Assembly: GCF_000278275.1 (NCBI RefSeq)
Contig: NZ_JH725147.1
Location: 1 to 64,000 of the forward strand
Direction of reading: 5' to 3'
Source of the DNA: Bartonella tamiae Th239
GTDB taxonomy: Bacteria > Pseudomonadota > Alphaproteobacteria > Rhizobiales > Rhizobiaceae
DNA length: 64,000 nt
In this document: positions 26,146 to 33,466 of the stretch, piece by piece
Numbering within the stretch: position 1 is the first letter of the stretch
Layout: every line of letters starts with the position of its first letter
Made by a program: the position numbers and the translations under genes
The notes under the pieces: model-generated
Told to the model about the DNA's origin: nothing
The model's database searches: none
The model's input: only the letters and a program-made list of their open reading frames with translations

Positions 26146-26552
26146 GTATTTCTATCACACGGGGCGTGTTACAGCGCGATCTTAATACTTCAAAGTTTCG
26201 CCCGTGTTTACGGCAATGGCTGGCTTTGAATAAATGTAGCTTTATTAAATTACAGGTAGGCTGCGACTTAAATACTATAAACACAGCCATTGCCAATTTA
26301 TTTAAATTTCCACGCGGATTTTCTCTCACTTTGACGCGTGGAAGGGGGGCTGATTGTGGCTTCGTCACCATTTTTCAGCCCCTTTCGTTTTTCTCGGACA
26401 TTATTCAACACCCTAAACAAAATACGTCCGAGCGGTTCAAACTCTTCAACTTTAATGTGTCGTTTATCAAACTCCTTTCTTGTCATGTGTGTAACAGTAT
26501 CAAGGAGTTTTTGACGTGGGCGACAAAATTCATGACGTGGGCGACAAAATGA
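26142..26552 (+). CDS. Doubtful open frame in the early rightward operon
   Basis: A 136-aa frame beginning with an ATG that overlaps the previous stop (ATGA), which argues for translation of at least its start. Against it, the product is compositionally odd, ends in the frame of the next gene's repeat (TWATKFMTWATK), and is crossed by the hairpin at 26343-26390. It may be a short leader or no gene at all, in which case 26146-26515 is a non-coding leader. Confidence 0.25.
   Translation: MSISITRGVLQRDLNTSKFRPCLRQWLALNKCSFIKLQVGCDLNTINTAIANLFKFPRGFSLTLTRGRGADCGFVTIFQPLSFFSDIIQHPKQNTSERFKLFNFNVSFIKLLSCHVCNSIKEFLTWATKFMTWATK
26343..26390 (+). terminator. Possible attenuating terminator in the early rightward operon
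   Basis: GGGGCTGA (26346-26353) pairs with TCAGCCCC (26375-26382), extendable by A-T and two G-U pairs, with a 21-nt loop and then TTTCGTTTTT. It may reduce or time read-through from P_R into the replication genes, like t_R1 of lambdoid phages. Confidence 0.45.
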
Positions 26553-26890
26553 GTAAAGCGTATGTTTCCTATGCCAGTGAAATGGCAACAATCATTATTA
26601 AGAGCGAATTTAAAGGTGCTGGCGACACAATAGAAGCCGCAGCATATCGCGCTGAACGCAAATATAAAGCACCTGCCAGCATTTTAATGCGGTTGCGCCA
26701 TAGGGCATCTGAAATGAAAGATATGAAGGTTTCAAGCTGGTTTGCAGTTTTTGAAGCCTATCAACGCGCCTGTGTAAAGGCAGAACGAAAATACGAAGCT
26801 ATGAGGGCAGAAAATGAAACTAATCCGCTTTTGGTTAGCGTATCTGATTTTGTGGCTGGGCGGGAAGCTGAAAAGGAAAAAATAAAATGA
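26516..26890 (+). CDS. Hypothetical early phage protein with a 7-residue duplication
   Basis: 124 aa, helical and basic (KSEFKGAGDTIEAAAYRAER, then KAPASILMRLRHR). The GTG at 26516 has AAGGAG eight bases upstream and is favoured over the ATG at 26549, which lacks a ribosome site. The first codons contain a 21-bp direct duplication (TGACGTGGGCGACAAAAT at 26512 and 26533), giving VGDKIHD-VGDKMS. Function unknown; it overlaps the initiator gene by 4 bp. Confidence 0.65.
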   Translation: MGDKIHDVGDKMSKAYVSYASEMATIIIKSEFKGAGDTIEAAAYRAERKYKAPASILMRLRHRASEMKDMKVSSWFAVFEAYQRACVKAERKYEAMRAENETNPLLVSVSDFVAGREAEKEKIK

Positions 26891-27792
26891 GTTTTCAAGC
26901 TATGGCATGGGCAATAAAACAAAAGGTTGGTAATGCTACAGGCAAAGCCATTCTCTTGATGCTTGCCAATTATGCAGATGAAAAGGGTGGTTGCTTTCCA
27001 AGTCAAACGACGTTGGCCGATGAATGCGAATGTTCAATTCGCGCGATAAGCAATTGGCTGTCTAAGTTTGAAAGTATGGGAATTATTATTCGTGAAATAA
27101 GACACGGGCAACGTGGCTATAGAACATCAGATTTTATTCAACTTGATATAAATAACCTACATGCACCTCGTTCACGTGAAAATGGTTCACGTGAATATCG
27201 TTCCGAGCCTACATGCACCTCGTTCCAGTCCAACATGCACGAGGTGCAGAGCAATAACCTATCAGATAACCTATCAGATAACCAGTCAGTGAATAACGTG
27301 CGCGCGAAAACTGAACTTTCTCAAAAGCAAATTTTTGAAAAAGAGTTTTCAGAAAAATTTTGGACAACATATCCAAACAAGACAGGAAAACCAAAAGCCT
27401 TGGCATCTTTCGCCAAAGCTAGAAAAAAAGCTTCACTCGAAGAAATTATGCAGGGGTTACATAGGTATATCGAGGCCAAGCCAATTGGTCGCCAATGGCT
27501 AAACCCTACAACATTTCTTAATCAAGAACGCTGGACTGATGAACCAGCTATTGTATCGGAGAAAATTCATGCAAGCACTTACGCAGACAACCGATCAGCA
27601 GGTCAAAAAGTCGCCGATGAAATGCGAAAACTCGCGTCTCGCTACAACTCTCGACAAGCTCAACACGCTTTTGACAGGGGAATATCCGACAAGGTTCAAG
27701 AAAGGTATGAAACCGACCCCTTCACAGATCGAGATGATCAAAAAAACGCTCAAAGAGGCTCAACAATTACTCTTATTGCCAGCAACGGTTGA
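26887..27792 (+). CDS. Replication initiator (lambda O-like, helix-turn-helix)
   Basis: 301 aa. The N-terminus is a winged helix of the O/DnaD type (GKAILLMLANYADEKGGCFP, SQTTLADECECSIRAISNWL), the middle is a flexible linker with repeats at DNA level, and the C-terminal part FWTTYPNKTGKPKALASFAK to RQWLNPTTFLNQERW is shared by many phage replication proteins. It likely binds the phage origin and loads the replisome. Its last 224 nt overlap the next gene in another frame. Confidence 0.85.
   Translation: MSFQAMAWAIKQKVGNATGKAILLMLANYADEKGGCFPSQTTLADECECSIRAISNWLSKFESMGIIIREIRHGQRGYRTSDFIQLDINNLHAPRSRENGSREYRSEPTCTSFQSNMHEVQSNNLSDNLSDNQSVNNVRAKTELSQKQIFEKEFSEKFWTTYPNKTGKPKALASFAKARKKASLEEIMQGLHRYIEAKPIGRQWLNPTTFLNQERWTDEPAIVSEKIHASTYADNRSAGQKVADEMRKLASRYNSRQAQHAFDRGISDKVQERYETDPFTDRDDQKNAQRGSTITLIASNG
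27156..27290. repeat. Repeat cluster inside the initiator gene, candidate replication origin
   Basis: Contains an 18-bp direct repeat (CCTACATGCACCTCGTTC at 27156-27173 and 27208-27225), an inverted part copy (ACATGCACGAGGTGC, 27233-27247), two copies of GTTCACGTGAA 15 bp apart (27170 and 27185), and 2.5 copies of AACCTATCAGAT (from 27256). Lambdoid phages carry their iterons within O in the same way. Confidence 0.6.
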
Positions 27793-28153
27793 TGAAATTG
27801 CAGAACAATTTTCACTGCTTTCTGGAGCCATGAGATTACCAAAAGACATGGATAGTAACAGCACAGCAAAAGCTTACATGATCGCACTTGAAGGGTATTC
27901 AAGCTTTGCCGTTCGTAAGTCGGTTGTCGACATAATCAAGGGCAAAGCAAAGGGATTTAATCGAACATTTATGCCATCTGCACCTGAATTATCACTGTAT
28001 TGTGAAAGCCTTGAGCAGAGTGAGCATCTTAAAATCAAAACGGTTGAGCGGATTATAAATGCTCCTGAAGAAGAGGCTTTGATTGAAATTATTTCAGATG
28101 AAAAACATCAACAACTTTTAAAAGCATTTAAGAGCATTGGAGAAGCAGCATGA
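27569..28153 (+). CDS. Probable replication-associated protein overlapping the initiator
   Basis: 194 aa, start ATG 27569 with GGAG seven bases upstream. It overlaps the initiator gene out of frame by 224 nt, an unusually long overlap, but the ribosome site, length and continuing reading frame support it. The chain is helical with [20 protein letters not shown] and a later [16 protein letters not shown] typical of small phage proteins found right after initiators, where helicase loaders (lambda P, DnaT-like) sit. Loader function is inferred from position only. Confidence 0.65.
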   Translation: MQALTQTTDQQVKKSPMKCENSRLATTLDKLNTLLTGEYPTRFKKGMKPTPSQIEMIKKTLKEAQQLLLLPATVDEIAEQFSLLSGAMRLPKDMDSNSTAKAYMIALEGYSSFAVRKSVVDIIKGKAKGFNRTFMPSAPELSLYCESLEQSEHLKIKTVERIINAPEEEALIEIISDEKHQQLLKAFKSIGEAA

Positions 28154-28404
28154 CTATAGACGGCTTAACAATGGAAACATCAGTCGCTCAATTACGTTCT
28201 TTCATTGAACGTATTGAACGTTTGGAAGAAGAAAAGAAAACGATTTCTGATGATATAAAAGACGTCTATGCTGAAATGAAAGGCACAGGTTTTGATGATA
28301 AAGCCATTAGAACAATTATTCGTTTAAGAAAAAAAGATGCTCATAAGCTTCAAGAGGAAGAAGCCATAATCCAACTTTACAAAGATGTTTTGGGTATGGA
28401 GTGA
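28150..28404 (+). CDS. GapR-family (DUF2312) nucleoid-associated protein
   Basis: 84 aa matching the GapR/DUF2312 family: [40 protein letters not shown] and [10 protein letters not shown]. In Caulobacter GapR binds overtwisted, AT-rich DNA ahead of replication forks and aids topoisomerases. A phage copy between replication genes may support rapid phage replication or change host chromosome structure. Starts within the previous stop (ATGA). Confidence 0.92.
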   Translation: MTIDGLTMETSVAQLRSFIERIERLEEEKKTISDDIKDVYAEMKGTGFDDKAIRTIIRLRKKDAHKLQEEEAIIQLYKDVLGME

Positions 28405-28409
28405 ATGAG

Positions 28410-28709
28410 ATGATGAACCCATTTAATCGTAAAAAGCAAAAACGTATTAAAACCGCTAATTTGGTACATGGATATGAACCTTGCGGAGATACGCATGTTT
28501 ATGAAAAAATATGGCATCTCATTGAATTTGAAGATGGGACACGTGATACTGATGTTGATCTTTGTGGCATTCACACAATGATGGACTCGATTGATTTTTC
28601 TATACCCTCTCGCGTGAAAATCTGGAAACGTGGACAACCCATTGCAAAAAGTCTTTTGATGAACCTGCATAAGCTTGATTGTGAATTAGAAAAGGTCATC
28701 AAAACATGA
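28410..28709 (+). CDS. Hypothetical early phage protein
   Basis: 99 aa; ATG 28410 with GGAG eight bases upstream (a GTG three codons earlier is possible). Basic N-terminus (RKKQKRIKTANLVHG), then an acidic beta-rich section (IWHLIEFEDGTRDTDVDLCG) and a helical tail. Unrecognised. It ends 6 bp from hicB on the opposite strand. Confidence 0.6.
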   Translation: MMNPFNRKKQKRIKTANLVHGYEPCGDTHVYEKIWHLIEFEDGTRDTDVDLCGIHTMMDSIDFSIPSRVKIWKRGQPIAKSLLMNLHKLDCELEKVIKT

Positions 28710-28714
28710 AAAGT

Positions 28715-29110
28715 TTATGTCTCAATTTCATGCTTCGCTGCATTGGCCAAAAAAGCAGACCGAGAAAGCCCACGTGTTTTTGCGGCGTTATCTATTGCAT
28801 TGAGAAGTCCTCGCTCAAAAGTAACATTTGCACGAACAACCTCTGTGTCATTAACGATCAAGGGAACGCTAATAAGAAAAGCACCTTCTGCCAAAGATTG
28901 TTTAATCTCTGTACGAGATACCAAAGTATCATAGCTTGTTGGTTGAGGATATTTATCGACATCTTCAAAATAAAGTTGGAGAGCTTCTATCGCTTTTGCG
29001 ACAATATCTTTTTCTTCATCAGCAGCAGAAAAAACGCATGGAAAATCTGGAAATTCAATACCAAATGCAGAACCTTCATCTTTTCTTACAATTGCATAAT
29101 AACGAAACAT
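28715..29110 (-). CDS. hicB: HicB-family antitoxin
   Basis: 131 aa. The N-terminal degenerate RNase-H-like fold is typical (FRYYAIVRKDEGSAFGIEFP, then DFPCVFSAADEEKDIVAKAI), and the C-terminus is a ribbon-helix-helix-type DNA-binding part (VTFERGLLNAIDNAAKTRG, LSRSAFLANAA). It neutralises HicA and represses the operon. It follows hicA by 38 bp on the minus strand, against the direction of the surrounding phage genes. Confidence 0.93.
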   Translation of the reverse strand: MFRYYAIVRKDEGSAFGIEFPDFPCVFSAADEEKDIVAKAIEALQLYFEDVDKYPQPTSYDTLVSRTEIKQSLAEGAFLISVPLIVNDTEVVRANVTFERGLLNAIDNAAKTRGLSRSAFLANAAKHEIET

Positions 29111-29148
29111 ATGACATTCTTTCTATTAAAAACAAATAAGCTTGCTGA

Positions 29149-29331
29149 TTATATCCAACCAGCTTGTTTTGCTATGGCTTTTGCCGTTCCAAGAGGCAAA
29201 TCCTTTTTAGGATGGGGAACAATAACGACGCGTCCATCCTTGCGAAATTTGTTATGGCTTCCACGAACGCTTATCAATTCAAAACCATCTGCCTTTAATT
29301 TTTTAATGATTTTTGTACTATTACGTTCCAT
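29149..29331 (-). CDS. hicA: HicA-family mRNA interferase toxin
   Basis: 60 aa with the dsRBD-like fold and catalytic His26 in RGSHNKFRKDGR, followed by VPHPKKDLPLGTAKAIAKQ, the usual ending. It cleaves mRNA when HicB is lost. The frame is open to 29427, but only the ATG at 29331 gives the family length and lies downstream of the operon promoter. With hicB it forms a prophage-stabilising or anti-phage module. Confidence 0.92.
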   Translation of the reverse strand: MERNSTKIIKKLKADGFELISVRGSHNKFRKDGRVVIVPHPKKDLPLGTAKAIAKQAGWI

Positions 29332-29347
29332 ATCAAAACCTTTTTCA

Positions 29348-29384
29348 TGTGTATATATATACACAAATAAAACAAAATTGTCAA
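29348..29384 (-). promoter_or_regulatory. hicAB promoter with palindromic operator
   Basis: Minus strand: TTGACA (29384-29379), exactly 17 bp, TATATA (29361-29356), 24 bp before hicA. The -10 lies inside a perfect 18-bp palindrome TGTGTATAT/ATATACACA (29348-29365), a good candidate for the HicB binding site and autoregulation. Confidence 0.8.
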
Positions 29385-29439
29385 TTTCTTTTGTGCATAA
29401 TAGTGCGAATTTTGGCAAAAGGTGCAAAGGTCATTCAAA

Positions 29440-29730
29440 ATGAGAAGAGCTGCCAAACGCGACCTATCAGAAAAAGGCATCGTCTCTCTTTTAAGACAGT
29501 TTCATATGTCTGTTTATAGATTAGACCAGCCTGTTGATCTTCTTGTTGGGTATAGAGGTCAAACCTATCTGATTGAATGTAAAAGCGGTCATAAAGGCTA
29601 TGCAAAAGCTCTCAATGACAATCAAGCACGTTTTGCAGATGAATGGCGTGGAAATCCAGTCGTAACTCTTCACGACACAATAGATGCTTATGATTGGGCT
29701 AAATCAATTATGGGATATCACGATGTTTGA
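29440..29730 (+). CDS. VRR-NUC-like nuclease or Holliday-junction-resolvase-like protein
   Basis: 96 aa; opening RRAAKRDLSEKGIVSLLRQF, then the core PVDLLVGYRGQTYLIECKSG with D and E-x-K in the right order for a PD-(D/E)XK nuclease. Small proteins of this kind occur in phages as VRR-NUC or Hjc-like nucleases. A start at 29440 (AAAGG nine bases upstream) is chosen over a GTG at 29422. It may process branched replication intermediates. It sits just after hicAB on the opposite strand. Confidence 0.7.
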   Translation: MRRAAKRDLSEKGIVSLLRQFHMSVYRLDQPVDLLVGYRGQTYLIECKSGHKGYAKALNDNQARFADEWRGNPVVTLHDTIDAYDWAKSIMGYHDV

Positions 29731-30082
29731 TTATGATAGAGCTACCAAAGAACAACTGGTTGATCGTATTTTTCAACTAGAGGTAATTTTAGAAGAAAAC
29801 AACCGAGAAAGACGAGAGATTAATTTAATCAATCATTTCAATATCACAAAACAGCAAGCCATTATTTTATGTGCTTTGTTAAAACGGGAAATTGTAAGAA
29901 GTGAATATATTTTAGCACTTTTAGACCATGAGTTTAACCCAACGAACAATCTTGTGTCTGTTCAAATTAATAATATTAAAAAAAGAACGGGTTTAAAAAT
30001 AAATAATATCTATGGGATTGGTTATTCACTTAATGCAGAAGACACACAAAGAGTTAAAGCGATAGCAATGTCCAGTGATTGA
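29723..30082 (+). CDS. Winged-helix (OmpR C-terminal-like) regulatory protein
   Basis: 119 aa from ATG 29723, overlapping the previous gene by 8 bp. After a coiled-coil start (KEQLVDRIFQLEVILEENNR) the rest resembles the Trans_reg_C winged helix: KQQAIILCALLKREIVRSEY, SVQINNIKKRTGL, and INNIYGIGYSLNAED, the last echoing the wing GVGYRL. There is no receiver domain. As a DNA-binding protein before the late genes it could activate late transcription; that is inferred. Confidence 0.6.
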   Translation: MFDYDRATKEQLVDRIFQLEVILEENNRERREINLINHFNITKQQAIILCALLKREIVRSEYILALLDHEFNPTNNLVSVQINNIKKRTGLKINNIYGIGYSLNAEDTQRVKAIAMSSD

Positions 30083-30130
30083 AGTTTGAAAAAAGGGGCA
30101 TGGAAAGAAGATTAAGAAAGGCTTGATACT

Positions 30131-30757
30131 ATGGTTGAAGTGATCAAAAAGAAAGCGCGTTCAAAGGCTGAAAAGCTCAGATTAAAGCGTAATAAAGGTA
30201 GACCTGCAATGGCTGATGCTGATCGAGAAAAAAACGGTCGTTTAAGTCGCCGAAAAGCTTCGATTAATCGTCGTAAACTTGAGACAGAAAAGGAAATAAA
30301 ATCAGTTGTAATAGCTGCACGTGAACGAATGGGTATTCCAATGTCCTATTTGAATACAGCAGAATCTGGAAATGCGCTTGGTCGTATTATGATTATGTTT
30401 CCTGACATTATAAAAAGATACCACTATCTTGCAGGATTGCGTTTTGGTGAAGCGTTTGCAAGGTATTACTATCTTGTGGGCATACCTTTTCCATCGGCTC
30501 GATCAGCTGATCTATTAAATGTTCATGGACGAAATGATTATGAAAACATTGATGCAGTGAGAAAAGCGACAGATCATGTAATGATATTAGAACAGATCAT
30601 TGGCATGGTAGATATTAGCGGTTTGCCTATTAAAAAGGTAATGAAACAAGTCTGCATTGAGGATGTAGATCAGAACATGAATTATTCTCATATGGTTCAA
30701 TTTTTACGTAAAGGACTTGATGCACTCGTTGATTACTATCAAATAGATAGAAATTAA
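30131..30757 (+). CDS. Basic hypothetical protein ahead of late region
   Basis: 208 aa with a very basic N-terminus (KKKARSKAEKLRLKRNKGRP, then RLSRRKASINRRK) and a helical C-terminal part (GLRFGEAFARYYYLVGIPFP, HMVQFLRKGLDALVDYYQ). Similar proteins are seen in rhizobial prophages before the terminase, the place of antiterminators and late activators. No family is recognised with confidence. About 95 bp of non-coding sequence follows. Confidence 0.65.
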   Translation: MVEVIKKKARSKAEKLRLKRNKGRPAMADADREKNGRLSRRKASINRRKLETEKEIKSVVIAARERMGIPMSYLNTAESGNALGRIMIMFPDIIKRYHYLAGLRFGEAFARYYYLVGIPFPSARSADLLNVHGRNDYENIDAVRKATDHVMILEQIIGMVDISGLPIKKVMKQVCIEDVDQNMNYSHMVQFLRKGLDALVDYYQIDRN

Positions 30758-30851
30758 ATGGCAATTATTGTCAGATTTGACATGCCATTTATTTTTTGTC
30801 ATGATCAATAAAATTCGCGAATAGGTGTAGGCAGGGTTTACGCTCTGCTTT

Positions 30852-31061
30852 TTATTTTTCACCCCATGGTTTTAAATTATGAGCGATTGCAGTGCACGAA
30901 AGGGCAACGGTGAGAGGAATAATAACTTCACGCCCATCTTCACGGCGGACACCTTTATCATAGTTTTCAATAGTTGCTTTGGATAAGCCAAGAACATCAG
31001 CAGCTTTTGCTTGTGTGAAGCCCATTTGTTTACGCCAATGCTTGAAATCTTCTGGTTTCAT
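30852..31061 (-). CDS. XRE-family helix-turn-helix protein (copy 1)
   Basis: 69 aa with a Cro/CI-type helix-turn-helix: MGFTQAKAADVLGLSKATIE. It shares sequence with the N-terminal third of the protein at 33467-33976 (both start MKPEDFK and contain EDGREV and IPL/IPK motifs). It is divergent from the HNH gene, with only 32 bp between start codons. It is the shorter of two paralogues bracketing the cargo block, perhaps a local repressor. Confidence 0.8.
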   Translation of the reverse strand: MKPEDFKHWRKQMGFTQAKAADVLGLSKATIENYDKGVRREDGREVIIPLTVALSCTAIAHNLKPWGEK

Positions 31062-31255
31062 GTTATGTTCCTATTAATTTGTGAGTATATGTTTTGCCAA
31101 AGCTTCCAATACTCAAACATCAGTTATCTGTTATAAAGCCATTAATTGGTTCATACCCTAATGATAAAAAAGAATGGCTTAAGCTACGTGACAAAACAGT
31201 CACATGGCGTAAATGGTATTATTCTAGAAGATGGCGTAAACTAAGATGGCAGGTG
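31013..31255. repeat. Direct repeat (left copy) flanking the cargo block
   Basis: The start of xre, the intergenic region and the start of HNH are nearly identical to 33928-34170 (shift of 2,915 bp); weaker similarity continues on both sides. The inner cargo could be lost by recombination between the copies. Confidence 0.8.
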
Positions 31256-31444
31256 TTAAAGGACAGTATGTTTACATGTGCCATATGCGCAAAGCTAGAA
31301 CATAATACAAGCCAGCTCGTCTGTGACCATATAAAGCCGCATAGAGGCAATGAAGCAATGTTTTGGGATATAACCAACATGCAATGCTTATGCAAACATT
31401 GTCACGATAGCGTTAAGCAACAAATAGAAAAAAGAATGCAATGA
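31094..31444 (+). CDS. HNH endonuclease (copy 1, short form)
   Basis: 116 aa; TTG start as in copy 2, giving MPKLPILKHQ. The HNH fold shows FTCAICAKLEHNTSQLVCDH, IKPHRGNEAMFWDITNMQCL and CKHCHD, so two zinc knuckles and the catalytic histidine in VCDHIKPH are present. It ends right after the HNH domain, whereas copy 2 continues into a P-loop domain. HNH proteins beside the terminase often help packaging cleavage; this copy may be a duplicate that lost its tail or never had one. Confidence 0.85.
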   Translation: MPKLPILKHQLSVIKPLIGSYPNDKKEWLKLRDKTVTWRKWYYSRRWRKLRWQVLKDSMFTCAICAKLEHNTSQLVCDHIKPHRGNEAMFWDITNMQCLCKHCHDSVKQQIEKRMQ

Positions 31445-31463
31445 CGATAAGGGCAACTGTAAA

Positions 31464-31694
31464 ATGGTTATAGTCTATTCAAAACCCAATTATGTTCAGT
31501 GCACAGCCACTAAAAATATGCTCGATAAAGCAAAGATTATCTATCAAGTCATAGACATCACAAAGAATGAGCAAGCCTATTCATTCGTTCAAAGCCTTGG
31601 CTATAAGCAAGTGCCTGTCGTCACAATAGGCGATATACATTGGTCTGGTTTCCAGCCTGATATGCTTAAAAAGCACATTACAGACCAAAAATAA
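31464..31694 (+). CDS. NrdH/glutaredoxin-like protein lacking the first active-site cysteine
   Basis: 76 aa, thioredoxin fold. The NrdH pattern is clear (VIVYSKPN, ATKNMLDKAKI, GYKQVPVVTIGDIHWSGFQP), but the usual C-V-Q-C reads Y-V-Q-C: codon TAT replaces TGT. Only one cysteine remains, so it cannot do a dithiol reduction like NrdH and would have to act as a monothiol protein or be inactive. It is the first gene of the cargo block between the xre-HNH copies. Confidence 0.85.
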   Translation: MVIVYSKPNYVQCTATKNMLDKAKIIYQVIDITKNEQAYSFVQSLGYKQVPVVTIGDIHWSGFQPDMLKKHITDQK

Positions 31695-31840
31695 ATTCAA
31701 TCAACAAGTCAATGGCAATGGGAGGGGGGATATCAAAAATAGCCAGTTGGTATGTGCAAAAAATGCACTAACGACTTTACTTTATGCAAAAATTTATAAT
31801 AAAGATTGTCTTAGATATAAATTAAATATAAATTAAATTA

Positions 31841-32725
31841 ATGAATTATGCACTAGACATATTTAACGCTTATAAAGCAATCTCCCCTCGCATAGAAATG
31901 GGGGCGTATGAGGCTATGTGGCTTGAAAAAGGTGCAAGTTTTAAATCAATAGCACAAAAATTTTTAAATGATAAGAAGGCAATGCCTTCTGATCTTGTAT
32001 CAGAAAGTGAAGCGGAAAAATGTGCAAAAGAAGTTATTCAGCGATTTTATGATGCTGGTATTAATAAATTTGGCATTCGTATCAATAAAGCTGGTGATTA
32101 CCCTACAAAACTAAGAGATGCAGTTCATCCGATTGAATTACTTTATTATCAAGGAGATTGGGAACTAACAGAAGCTAAATCGTTTGCAATTGTTGGTAGT
32201 CGTGACGCTTCTGAATTGGGACAAAGACGAGCTGCTCATATCGCAAAAGAACTTGTACAAGAGAATTATATAGTTGTTTCAGGTTTGGCAAAAGGAATAG
32301 ATACAGCAGCTCACAAATCAGCAATTAATAATGGAGGGCATACGATTGCTGTTATCGGAACTCCGTTAAATAGCAATTATCCTAAAGAGAATAGTGATCT
32401 ACAAAAAAATATTGCTAATAATCACCTATTAATTTCTCAAGTACCTGTTTTGCGTTACTCTAAACAAGGGCCACAACAAAATCGTTTATTTTTCCCTGAG
32501 CGCAATGCAACAATGAGTGCACTAACAATTGGGACAATTATTGTTGAAGCTGGTCAAACATCTGGATCACTAACTCAAGCTAGAGCTGCTCTAAAACAAG
32601 GAAGAAAATTATTTATTTTAAATTCTTGTTTTGAACGAACTGATATAACTTGGCCAAGATATTACGAAGAAAGAGGCGCTATAAGAGTTCATACCATGGA
32701 TGATATTTGGGGGAATATTGACTAA
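31841..32725 (+). CDS. DprA/SMF-like protein, ShosA-like antitoxin candidate
   Basis: 294 aa with the DprA Rossmann fold: FAIVGSRDASELG, VVSGLAKGIDTAAH, IGTPLNSNYPKEN and FPERNATMSALT. A helical N-terminal region (1-100) precedes it. Chromosomal DprA loads RecA onto ssDNA, but here the gene is paired with and overlaps by 26 bp a phosphoribosyltransferase gene, the architecture of ShosTA toxin-antitoxin and anti-phage systems in which the DprA-like partner is the antitoxin. A TATAAT box stands at 31795-31800. Assignment by domain pairing, not alignment. Confidence 0.75.
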   Translation: MNYALDIFNAYKAISPRIEMGAYEAMWLEKGASFKSIAQKFLNDKKAMPSDLVSESEAEKCAKEVIQRFYDAGINKFGIRINKAGDYPTKLRDAVHPIELLYYQGDWELTEAKSFAIVGSRDASELGQRRAAHIAKELVQENYIVVSGLAKGIDTAAHKSAINNGGHTIAVIGTPLNSNYPKENSDLQKNIANNHLLISQVPVLRYSKQGPQQNRLFFPERNATMSALTIGTIIVEAGQTSGSLTQARAALKQGRKLFILNSCFERTDITWPRYYEERGAIRVHTMDDIWGNID

Positions 32726-33338
32726 CTTATTAAGGCTTACCCGAATAGATGACTTAACACGTGGAGATCATTATTTTTTAGATGCAAATGATGATTGTTA
32801 TTTTATTTGGGAATATAAAAGAGGGGCTGGGTTTCGTGGTAAAGCTAATAGCCTAATTTATAATTTAAAAAAGAAGCCATCACAAACAAAAAATCAAGCA
32901 ATTCTTAATCATAAACTTAATGCAATTACAGAATGTTCAAAAACTTTATCTGAAATATTAAATCCTGATTTTATAGCTATAGCAACATTTGTTCCTATAC
33001 CATGCTCTAAGCATACAAGTGATCCTGAATACGACCATAGGATGGAACAAATTTGTCGCAGTATTAATGGGGCTAACGACGTTAGATGTCTAGTCTCACA
33101 AAATAAAACAACTAAAGCTTCACATAATTCTGAACAAGGAAATAGAATAAGCATTGAAGAACTAATGGAAGTTTATGAAATCGATCAGAGTTTAATTTCT
33201 CCCACTCCTACTACTATAGTTATAGTCGATGATGTTCTTACTACTGGAACTCACTTTAAAGCTATGAAAAAAATACTTTCACAACAATTTCCTCAAGCAA
33301 GAATATTAGGTTTTTTTATTACGCGTCGAGTCATATAG
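32700..33338 (+). CDS. Phosphoribosyltransferase-domain protein, ShosT-like toxin candidate
   Basis: 212 aa. The PRPP-binding motif of type I phosphoribosyltransferases is explicit near the end (TIVIVDDVLTTGTHFKAM), with FVPIPCSKHTSDPEYDHRM earlier, as in ComF-like enzymes. The N-terminal part is unlike ComF and has no zinc knuckle. Overlap with the DprA-like gene indicates coordinated translation. In ShosTA the corresponding protein is the toxin, thought to disturb nucleotide pools; that activity is inferred here. Confidence 0.75.
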   Translation: MIFGGILTNLLRLTRIDDLTRGDHYFLDANDDCYFIWEYKRGAGFRGKANSLIYNLKKKPSQTKNQAILNHKLNAITECSKTLSEILNPDFIAIATFVPIPCSKHTSDPEYDHRMEQICRSINGANDVRCLVSQNKTTKASHNSEQGNRISIEELMEVYEIDQSLISPTPTTIVIVDDVLTTGTHFKAMKKILSQQFPQARILGFFITRRVI

Positions 33339-33466
33339 GAACAAGACGGTTATAATGTTAATGTGCTTTTAAATTCATTAACTTAACATCATTTATTCCG
33401 CCGCCATTCCCAAGGTATAGTAAACTGACCTTGCCAAATGCCAACTTTAAAACGAGATGCTTGTTT

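Noticed and set aside
26298-26486. 62-aa minus-strand frame (MTRKEFDKRHIKVEEFEPLG)
   Set aside because: Composition is protein-like, but there is no ribosome site or promoter, it is antisense to the early operon, and it spans the hairpin at 26343-26390. Left open rather than annotated.
27156-27290. CRISPR-like reading of the short repeats
   Set aside because: Repeats are few, of differing units and inside a coding region; no cas gene is present in the window.
28706-29443. 245-aa plus-strand frame over hicAB
   Set aside because: It is the antisense shadow of two well-supported toxin-antitoxin genes and has atypical composition.
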